DNA from: JAHFJU01 sp964354865
GTDB taxonomy: Bacteria; Patescibacteriota; Gracilibacteria; UBA1369; UM-FILTER-53-11
Length of the DNA: 5,617 nt
Reading direction: 5' to 3'
Assembly (NCBI GenBank): GCA_964354865.1
Contig: CAYHBN010000085.1
Span: forward strand, 1-5,617
Of the stretch, positions 1-5,328 are shown one piece after another; position 1 is the stretch's first letter; every line of letters starts with the position of its first letter. A program made the position numbers and the translations under genes. The notes below the pieces were generated by a model. It ran no database searches and had not been told where the DNA came from. It saw only the letters and a list, made by a program, of their open reading frames with translations.

Positions 1-1077
1 AGCAGCCCGAATGTGTATAAGGGGAGCGTGGCAGAAATACCTGATTGTAGTGTCGATGCCGCAGATGGTGAACCCGAAGTATATGTCGATGCAAAAAGAG
101 GATGCGTGGCAGTATCGCAACTAGAAGCAGAAAAAGCAGCGGCATTAGTAGTAGTACCTAAATATGAAAGTGCAGTTGCTACAAGAGTTGCCAGCAGAGT
201 TGCGACACCACAACTGAATAAAGGTGATACATGTACCGATGCAAATGGGAATCCAAGTTATTTTGATGGAAAAAAATGTGTAGCAGCTCCAAAAGCGGGT
301 GATGTATGTACGTTAGATGGTGCCGTAAAAGGAGTCTATGTAGGACAACCTGCAACGTGCGTACCACTCAATGTCGGTGATGCAGAGGGAGATAAAAAAG
401 ATAAAGTAGTCGATTCTGACAAATCCGATGAAGGCGACAAAACAGTCCTGTTAGAAACAGTCGTTGCAGCAATACCAGATGTCGGTGGAGCCGGCGGAGT
501 AACATCTGCAAGCGAAGAAGCTGCGTTTAGAGTTCAAATGCTCGAACAGCAACTCGCTATTCAAAAAGCAAATGAAGCAAACATGTCTCAAGAAGAAATG
601 GCAAAACAAGCTCAAAAAGCACGTGAAGAAGAAGCAGCCGCATTTGTAGCCGCTGCACAAGCTGCAAAAAATAAAAGTTTAGGGATTGAAACACCAGTAG
701 CGCCAGAAGTGGCACCTGCGAGCGTTCCTGCACTAGATGTTACCGACGAAAATGCAACTCCGATTGAGAATCCTTTTGCTGAAGCTATTGCTAATCCAAT
801 CGTAGAAAGTGAACTTGCAGCACCTTCAGCTGAAGAAACAAACAGTGATCCCGAAGCAGCAACATCGCAATCTGCAAATGCAGCGGTGAGCGCGACGGCA
901 AATAATTCTGTCAGTGCCGCAAACTCAAGAGCAGCAGCGACGGCAACAAACGCAAATGGACTTCATGGCGCCGCTATCCGCGGTGAATCAGGACCAGAGG
1001 TTCTCATTTACCCTGCAATTCTTGGACTAGCGCAAGGCGCATACCTCGTACTCCGCAGAAAAAACAATAATAAATAA
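1..1077 (+). CDS. Cys-pair surface protein with C-terminal sorting-like signal, 5'-truncated
   Basis: The frame is open from the first base, so the gene enters from outside the window. The GTG at 13 is not the real start: the first codons (SSPNVYKG) match residues 41-48 of the downstream paralogue (SPADIYKG), which there lie just after a membrane segment. About 39 codons are therefore probably missing upstream. With residue 1 at base 1, six cysteines (16, 35, 78, 93, 103, 120) form three pairs spaced 19, 15 and 17. A charged Asp/Lys-rich linker covers about 125-147, and a Glu/Gln/Ala-rich probable coiled coil about 170-222. A Pro/Ala/Ser/Thr-rich stalk runs to about 315. The C-terminus has NGLHGAAIRGESGP, an 18-residue hydrophobic stretch and a basic RRKNNNK tail. 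I infer an extracytoplasmic, envelope-anchored protein with disulfide loops. I do not recognise the family and no enzyme motif is visible. The gene is probably co-transcribed with the paralogue 28 nt downstream. Confidence 0.85.
   Translation, partial: SSPNVYKGSVAEIPDCSVDAADGEPEVYVDAKRGCVAVSQLEAEKAAALVVVPKYESAVATRVASRVATPQLNKGDTCTDANGNPSYFDGKKCVAAPKAGDVCTLDGAVKGVYVGQPATCVPLNVGDAEGDKKDKVVDSDKSDEGDKTVLLETVVAAIPDVGGAGGVTSASEEAAFRVQMLEQQLAIQKANEANMSQEEMAKQAQKAREEEAAAFVAAAQAAKNKSLGIETPVAPEVAPASVPALDVTDENATPIENPFAEAIANPIVESELAAPSAEETNSDPEAATSQSANAAVSATANNSVSAANSRAAATATNANGLHGAAIRGESGPEVLIYPAILGLAQGAYLVLRRKNNNK
955..1074 (+). repeat. Conserved C-terminal module, copy 1
   Basis: Residues 319-358 of the first surface protein. 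NGLHGAAIRGESGP is followed by E-V, then LIYPA, two variable residues, GLAQGAY, and a hydrophobic and basic end. The layout (short polar motif, hydrophobic stretch, Arg/Lys tail at the extreme C-terminus) is that of a cell-surface sorting or anchoring signal. The module recurs at the end of the next gene. Cleavage or anchoring is inference; the alternative is a simple C-terminal membrane segment. Confidence 0.7.
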
Positions 1078-1105
1078 GTAACAAAATAGTTTAACAAATA
1101 TAAAT

Positions 1106-2677
1106 ATGGAACCACTCATCACACAACCCACATCGACACCACCCGCACCTTCGAAGAAAAAATATTTGATCGGCGGCGGCGTACTTGCACTCGTACTCGT
1201 AGGAGTCATTGCGTATTCAATGATGAGCCCGGCGGATATTTATAAAGGAGCCGCAGGTGCTGCACCAAAAAGTTGCGTCATGGCAGACGAAAAAACCCCT
1301 GGAATCGAAGATGCTAAAGGCAATTGTGTATCTGCAACTCCTGAACAAACTCCACAAGAAATTTGTGAGGCAAATGATCCAGTAACTCATGGATGGAGAA
1401 TGATTGGTGGAGCATGTAGAGATGTAAAAAAGCTTTGTGTTGCAACCCCAGATCCTGTCACCGGGGAAATGGTTAATTTTGAATGGAAAGAGCTTTCTCC
1501 AGGGAACTTTGACTGTAGAGAAGTAGTGGCCGCAACTCCAAAAGCATCAGGTATCATCGACGATAATACTTGTGCGAGCGGAAAACGAAATCCACTAAAC
1601 GTTGCAGGTGCACCTGGGTCATGTGTTCCTCCTACAAAAGCAGACTGTCAGGCGAAAGTACCTCCTCAGGATTTAAATGAGGCCGGAACTACCTGTATTG
1701 ACCGTGTTGTTGCTGAACCAATTGCAGTAGATGAACCTGTCATATCACCTCTCGATAAAACAGTTGAAAAATGTATGGCTCAAACTGGAGGCAATAAAAC
1801 CCTTTGTGAAGCAAAAATTGTCAAAGCAACTGAGGAAGATGCAAAAATAACTCCCGAAGTAGTTGCTACAGCAGTAGAAAAATCAAAAACGTGCGGTGCT
1901 AATCAAGAATACAATGCTGAAACGGAAAGCTGTAAAACTACACTTACAGTTGAATCCTGTCTTGCAAGTGGAGAAGGAAACACGGTGAAAGATAATAAAT
2001 GTAGTTGGAGCGACCGCGAAGCAAGACTCAAATGGGAATGTGAAAATCAAAAGCAATCATTCGGACATTTTGGACTATACGTAAAGAACGAATGCGTTGA
2101 CCCAAAATCTGTTGTCCCTGCAAAAATCACCTGCCCATCGGGTCTAGTCCCTCAAACAAACGGAACATGTAAGGCTAAATCTGAGCCAATTCCGGCAAAA
2201 GCCACACCCGTAGAAGTTGCGGTAGTTGAACCAGCTCAAACCGTCATCAACAATTACTACAGCAGTGGCTATGTAGATAACTCTCTCGACCAAGCAACGC
2301 TCGATCGTATTGCAGCACTCGAAGCACAAATTGCGGCAGCAAATCAACCGGCGGCGGCAGGAGAGGTATTGGTACAAGCTGATCCAGGTGCTCTTACACA
2401 ATTACAAATTGAACTCTCTAATCTTCAAAATGTCGTAAAGAAAGCGAGAGCAAAAAACAGCCAATTGGCGACCGCTGAGGGCGCAGCTATTCCTTCTCAA
2501 ACAGGAATAAAACCAGCAGCGAACTCGACTACACAAACTGCCGCGACTGCACGAAATACAAACGGCCTTCATGGCGCAGCGATCCGTGGTGAAAGTGGTC
2601 CTGGTATTCTTATTTACCCGGCGCTCGTTGGTCTTGCTCAAGGAGCATACGTACTTGTAAAAAGACGCAGAAAGTAA
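1106..2677 (+). CDS. Cys-pair surface protein, paralogue of preceding gene, 523 aa
   Basis: Complete gene from ATG to TAA. Residues 1-19 are polar, Pro-rich and end in KKK. Residues 20-38 are hydrophobic (LIGGGVLALVLVGV core), an uncleaved anchor or signal sequence; S-P-A at 41-43 could also be a signal peptidase site. Twenty cysteines then lie between 57 and 355 and nowhere else. Read in order they make ten pairs (57/74, 87/104, 111/137, 156/173, 181/197, 223/234, 263/276, 285/299, 312/330, 343/355), several units ending in Gly-x-Cys or x-Cys-Val and joined by ATP-type linkers. Leu/Ala/Gln heptad-like stretches at about 393-414 and 428-457 suggest a broken coiled coil. A Ser/Thr/Ala linker leads to the C-terminal module at 486-523. 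No Shine-Dalgarno motif precedes the ATG; the upstream 20 nt are almost pure A/T. It lies 28 nt after its paralogue with no terminator between, so the two probably form one transcript. Probable envelope structural or adhesive protein; family and function unrecognised. Confidence 0.9.
   Translation: MEPLITQPTSTPPAPSKKKYLIGGGVLALVLVGVIAYSMMSPADIYKGAAGAAPKSCVMADEKTPGIEDAKGNCVSATPEQTPQEICEANDPVTHGWRMIGGACRDVKKLCVATPDPVTGEMVNFEWKELSPGNFDCREVVAATPKASGIIDDNTCASGKRNPLNVAGAPGSCVPPTKADCQAKVPPQDLNEAGTTCIDRVVAEPIAVDEPVISPLDKTVEKCMAQTGGNKTLCEAKIVKATEEDAKITPEVVATAVEKSKTCGANQEYNAETESCKTTLTVESCLASGEGNTVKDNKCSWSDREARLKWECENQKQSFGHFGLYVKNECVDPKSVVPAKITCPSGLVPQTNGTCKAKSEPIPAKATPVEVAVVEPAQTVINNYYSSGYVDNSLDQATLDRIAALEAQIAAANQPAAAGEVLVQADPGALTQLQIELSNLQNVVKKARAKNSQLATAEGAAIPSQTGIKPAANSTTQTAATARNTNGLHGAAIRGESGPGILIYPALVGLAQGAYVLVKRRRK
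1163..1219 (+). other. N-terminal membrane anchor / signal segment of the 523-aa protein
   Basis: Encodes residues 20-38, an uninterrupted run of Leu, Ile, Val, Gly and Ala directly after Lys17-Lys19. The positive-inside rule places the short N-terminus in the cytoplasm and the cysteine region outside. An oxidising exterior also fits the even number of cysteines. Confidence 0.8.
1274..2170 (+). repeat. Degenerate array of ten cysteine-pair units
   Basis: Encodes residues 57-355 of the 523-aa protein. Twenty cysteines fall into ten successive pairs with spacings of 17, 17, 26, 17, 16, 11, 13, 14, 18 and 12 residues. The second cysteine is often preceded by a small residue and followed by V, I, R or K (GNCV, GACR, GSCV, TTCI, GTCK). 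The units are diverged, so this is a protein-level repeat rather than a DNA repeat. The unit ending GSCVPP resembles residues 103-120 of the upstream paralogue (ATCVPL, same 17-residue spacing). Disulfide pairing within each unit is inferred. Confidence 0.6.
2561..2674 (+). repeat. Conserved C-terminal module, copy 2
   Basis: Encodes residues 486-523. Over the 30 residues from NGLHG to GLAQGAY, 26 are identical to copy 1 (the exceptions are E/G, V/I, I/L and L/V). Of those 26 identical residues, 15 use a different codon in the two genes. It ends in KRRRK after the hydrophobic stretch. The pattern shows an old duplication whose C-terminus is held constant by selection on the protein. Confidence 0.75.
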
Positions 2678-2700
2678 AAAAGTGAAAAACTAAAAGGATT

Positions 2701-2727
2701 AGGAACTGGGAAACCGGTTCCTTTTTT
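2701..2727 (+). terminator. Rho-independent terminator after the surface-protein pair
   Basis: The 5' arm AGGAACTGG (2701-2709) pairs with CCGGTTCCT (2714-2722) over 9 bp, with one T-G wobble, around a GAAA tetraloop of the stable GNRA class. A run of six T follows directly (2722-2727, the first also closing the stem). It lies 23 nt after the TAA of the 523-aa gene and separates it from the frd operon. Confidence 0.93.
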
Positions 2728-2736
2728 GTTAACAAA
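2725..2736. promoter_or_regulatory. 12-bp perfect palindrome (TTTGTTAACAAA)
   Basis: Perfect inverted repeat that starts in the T-tract of the terminator, about 60 nt upstream of the candidate frdA -10 box. It may be an operator for a dimeric regulator of the frd operon or a chance A/T-rich symmetry. It lacks the 4-nt gapped TTGAT/ATCAA form of an FNR box. No regulator can be named. Confidence 0.3.
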
Positions 2737-2772
2737 TTCAGTTGTGCCACTTTTTCGAACTCCTCAGTACCA

Positions 2773-2782
2773 GTTGGCCAAC
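2773..2782. promoter_or_regulatory. 10-bp perfect palindrome over the frdA -35 region (GTTGGCCAAC)
   Basis: Perfect inverted repeat that covers the candidate -35 hexamer TTGGCC (2774-2779). A protein bound there would occlude the promoter, so the position fits a repressor operator. A 10-bp palindrome is not rare enough to exclude chance in an intergenic stretch of this length. Confidence 0.35.
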
Positions 2783-2802
2783 CGCCCCGCCTCGTCTATA
2801 CT
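2774..2802 (+). promoter_or_regulatory. Candidate sigma70-type promoter of the frd operon
   Basis: TTGGCC (2774-2779, 4 of 6 matches to TTGACA) is separated by 17 nt from TATACT (2797-2802, 5 of 6 matches to TATAAT). It lies downstream of the terminator and upstream of frdA, where a new promoter is needed. The -10 box ends 6 nt before the GTG at 2809, so transcription would begin at or next to the start codon and give a leaderless message. Confidence 0.55.
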
Positions 2803-2808
2803 CTCGTT

Positions 2809-4521
2809 GTGAGTTCATTTACTACAGACATAGCAATTATCGGTGGCGGTGGCGCGGGAATACGTGCAGCCATTGCGGCAGCAGAGGCAAATCCCGACAT
2901 ACAGATTTTGCTTATTTCAAAGGTCTACCCCGTTCGCAGCCATACGGTTTCGGCCGAGGGCGGCATTGCGGGAGTCATGACCGCTGAAGATTCGAGTGAA
3001 AAACACTGCTTTGACACGATTCGTGGCAGCGATTATTTAGCTGACCAAGACGCGGTAGAATTTTTTGTGAATGAAGCACCAAAAGAAATCATTCAACTTG
3101 AGCACTGGGGTTGCCCCTGGAGTCGTGAAGAAAATGGCGATGTTGCGGTTCGTGCGTTTGGCGGCATGTCGACGAAACGAACGGTGTACGCCGCAGATAA
3201 AACAGGCTTTTACATGCTTCATTCTTTGTTTGAGCGTTCGTTGAAATATCCTAATATTAAGCGCCTCGATGAATATTATGTGACAAAGTTGGTGACGCAA
3301 AACAACCGAATAATCGGTTGCCTGGCCATGAACCTACAAACCGGCGAACTCGTACGCGTCTCGGCGAAAACAACAATTTTGGCTACAGGTGGCGCAGGAA
3401 AAGTGTATAGCTTTACCACAAACGCTCTTATTAAAACCGGCGACGGTATGGCTCTTGCGTACAAAGCGGGCGCCGAGCTAAAAGATATGGAGTTTGTGCA
3501 ATTTCACCCAACCGGCCTGCCTCGCACGGGAATTTTGATTACCGAAGGCGCGCGCGGAGAAGGTGGCTATCTTTTGAATAATCTTGGTGAGCGTTTTATG
3601 GAGCGCTATTTGCCAAATAAAATGGAGCTTGGCCCACGCGATATTATTTCGCGTTCAATTATGAGCGAAATTAAAGCCGGTCGTGGTTTCAGCGGCCCTT
3701 ACGGCGAATATGTGCACCTTGATATTCGTCACCTCGGTGAAGAAAAAATTAACGAAAAATTGCCGTTAGTGCGAGAAATGGCACTCGATTTTGCGGGAGT
3801 TGATCCCGTAAATGAGCCGATTCCCGTTATGCCCGTCGTTCACTACAGTATGGGCGGTGTATCGACGACACTGCACGGGGCAGCAACGGTAAAAGGATTA
3901 TATGCAGCAGGTGAAACAGCGTGTGTCTCTATCAATGGCGCAAATCGACTTGGCTCAAACTCACTCGCCGAGTGTTTGGTATTTGGCCGTGCTGCAGGAT
4001 TAGCGGCAGCAAAAGAATGCGGGGAATGTGCGCTCGTCGAAGTTTCGAAAAACGAGGTGGCAAAGGAAGAAAATAGGATTGCAGAGCTCCTTCAGCGAAC
4101 AGGCACTCAAAATGTAGCAACCGTCAGAACAAAACTGCAAGACATCATGCAAAAAGATGCAGGGATAGAGCGCAATCACGAAGGACTCATTCACGGCCTG
4201 AATCAAATCCTCTCTCTTAAACGAGAATTAAAAACAATTGAACTCGGCGACAAAGGCAAACTCTTTAATACTGAACTGACAGGATACCTTGAACTAGAAA
4301 ATATGTTTGTAATTGCAGAGGCAATTTTGCGCAGCGCGCTCGACAGAAAAGAATCACGCGGAGCACATACACGAAGCGACTTTACCGAGCGAAACGACGA
4401 AGAATACATGCACCACACACACATTTTAGAAAAAATAATTTCTGACGAAAAATCAGAGATGGAACTTGTGAAAAAACCCGTAACCATTACAAAATGGAAA
4501 CCTCAACCACGCGTGTACTAG
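2809..4521 (+). CDS. frdA: Fumarate reductase flavoprotein subunit
   Basis: Catalytic subunit of the quinol:fumarate reductase complex (570 aa). It reduces fumarate to succinate with electrons from FrdB, on the cytoplasmic face of the membrane. The FAD dinucleotide fold opens at residues 8-20 (IAIIGGGGAGIRA). RSHTV at 43-47 carries His45, the expected covalent FAD attachment site. WGCPWSR at 100-106 resembles E. coli FrdA more than SdhA. Substrate and proton-transfer residues recalled from E. coli FrdA are all present: His233 (FHPTG), Glu246 (TEGARGEGG), Arg277 (GPRD), His345 (HYSMGG) and Arg380 (GANRLGSNSLAE). The loop at about 257-272 (GERFMERYLPNK) is about 11 residues shorter than in E. 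coli FrdA and reads like SdhA. The protein stops at RVY, without the hydrophilic E. coli tail. The GTG start is chosen because MSSFTTDIAIIG aligns end to end with MQTFQADLAIVG of E. coli. No Shine-Dalgarno motif is present. Because SQR and QFR share this fold, direction of catalysis is inferred mainly from resemblance and the neighbouring FrdC. Confidence 0.93.
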   Translation: MSSFTTDIAIIGGGGAGIRAAIAAAEANPDIQILLISKVYPVRSHTVSAEGGIAGVMTAEDSSEKHCFDTIRGSDYLADQDAVEFFVNEAPKEIIQLEHWGCPWSREENGDVAVRAFGGMSTKRTVYAADKTGFYMLHSLFERSLKYPNIKRLDEYYVTKLVTQNNRIIGCLAMNLQTGELVRVSAKTTILATGGAGKVYSFTTNALIKTGDGMALAYKAGAELKDMEFVQFHPTGLPRTGILITEGARGEGGYLLNNLGERFMERYLPNKMELGPRDIISRSIMSEIKAGRGFSGPYGEYVHLDIRHLGEEKINEKLPLVREMALDFAGVDPVNEPIPVMPVVHYSMGGVSTTLHGAATVKGLYAAGETACVSINGANRLGSNSLAECLVFGRAAGLAAAKECGECALVEVSKNEVAKEENRIAELLQRTGTQNVATVRTKLQDIMQKDAGIERNHEGLIHGLNQILSLKRELKTIELGDKGKLFNTELTGYLELENMFVIAEAILRSALDRKESRGAHTRSDFTERNDEEYMHHTHILEKIISDEKSEMELVKKPVTITKWKPQPRVY

Positions 4522-5315
4522 TAAAGCGATACAGTCCACCGCAACCATCACCATACTTTCAAAGCTTCGAGCTGCGATTCGCCGACGACATGACCGTGCT
4601 CGATCTGCTCACGAAAATTAAAGAGACCGAAGATGGCAGTTTGACGTTCCGTTCGTCGTGCCGCATGGGAATCTGTGGCAGCTGCGCAATGATCGTGAAC
4701 GGCAAGCCTGTTTTGACCTGCCAGACCTATGCAAAAGACGTTATTAAACCGAACAAGCCAATGCTGGTTGAACCGCTTCGCAATTTTCCTGTAATCAAAG
4801 ATTTAGTCGTCGACATTGGTGATGCCTTTGAAAAAATGCGCTCGGCAATGCCATACGTCGAACGCATGGAGAAAAAGGCACTCGAAGACGGTACCTACAA
4901 ACAATCTCCGAAAGAGCGTGAAAAATTAGCAAAAACAAGCCAGTGTATTAAATGTATGATTTGCTACAGCGCATGCCCCGTCTATGGTCTCGAAAAAGAC
5001 TTCATTGGCCCCGCAGCTGGCGCACTTGCTGAACGCTATAATCAAGATTCTCACGAAGGAAAAGAACACAAAAAAGAGCGCATGAATGTTTTGGCGAGTG
5101 AAAAAGGAGTTTTCAAATGCAGCTTTGTAGGCGAATGTTCATCGGCATGTCCAAAGCGCGTTGATCCCGCCCAGTCACTCCAACGATTAAAAGTTATGGG
5201 CGTGTTACACATTGCTCAAGAAGGAGTAAAAAAAATACAGTCAAAATGCAAAAGCACGCGCGAAGATGCAAAAAATTCGGAACATGAAACTGCCACTGAA
5301 AAAACGACACAATAA
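4494..5315 (+). CDS. frdB: Fumarate reductase iron-sulfur subunit
   Basis: Electron-transfer subunit (273 aa) linking membrane quinol to the FrdA flavin. The N-terminal plant-ferredoxin-type domain has the [2Fe-2S] ligands Cys56, Cys61, Cys64 and Cys76 (SCRMGICGSC, then TC). The C-terminal domain has CIKCMICYSACP (151-162) and CSFVGECSSACPK (209-221). By the E. coli pattern Cys151, 154, 157 and 219 bind [4Fe-4S], and Cys161, 209 and 215 bind [3Fe-4S]. The stretch FIGPAAGALAERYNQDS (170-186) closely follows E. coli FrdB. The ATG lies inside frdA, giving a 28-nt overlap; no other in-frame start precedes the first beta strand, and coupled translation is likely. A hydrophilic tail of about 22 residues (252-273) extends beyond the usual FrdB end and has no visible motif. 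All cluster ligands are intact. Confidence 0.95.
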   Translation: METSTTRVLVKRYSPPQPSPYFQSFELRFADDMTVLDLLTKIKETEDGSLTFRSSCRMGICGSCAMIVNGKPVLTCQTYAKDVIKPNKPMLVEPLRNFPVIKDLVVDIGDAFEKMRSAMPYVERMEKKALEDGTYKQSPKEREKLAKTSQCIKCMICYSACPVYGLEKDFIGPAAGALAERYNQDSHEGKEHKKERMNVLASEKGVFKCSFVGECSSACPKRVDPAQSLQRLKVMGVLHIAQEGVKKIQSKCKSTREDAKNSEHETATEKTTQ

Positions 5316-5328
5316 CGATTTTCACTTT

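Noticed and set aside
13..15. GTG as the start of the first surface-protein gene
   Set aside because: The frame is open to the window edge, and alignment with the downstream paralogue shows that an anchor segment of about 39 residues is missing upstream.
1099..1105. TATAAAT directly before the ATG of the 523-aa gene as a -10 box
   Set aside because: It would place the transcription start inside the coding region, there is no matching -35 box, and A/T-rich sequence is expected here.
2728..2745. GTTAA/GTTGT repeats as an ArcA site, or TTGTTAACAA as an FNR site
   Set aside because: The repeat spacing is 13 rather than about 11 nt for ArcA, and the FNR form needs TTGAT-N4-ATCAA, which is absent.
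2742..2987. 81-codon open frame on the + strand overlapping the start of frdA
   Set aside because: It lies in another frame across the frd promoter and frdA start; its His/Arg/Cys-rich translation resembles nothing, and frdA fully explains the sequence.
179..4487. Several minus-strand open frames of 60-94 codons
   Set aside because: They all lie antisense within well-supported + strand genes and show no domain, sensible composition or initiation signal.
2809..4521. Succinate dehydrogenase SdhA as the primary name
   Set aside because: The N-terminus, WGCPWSR, DIRHLGE and the FrdC-like third gene resemble fumarate reductase more closely, although the reverse reaction cannot be excluded from sequence.
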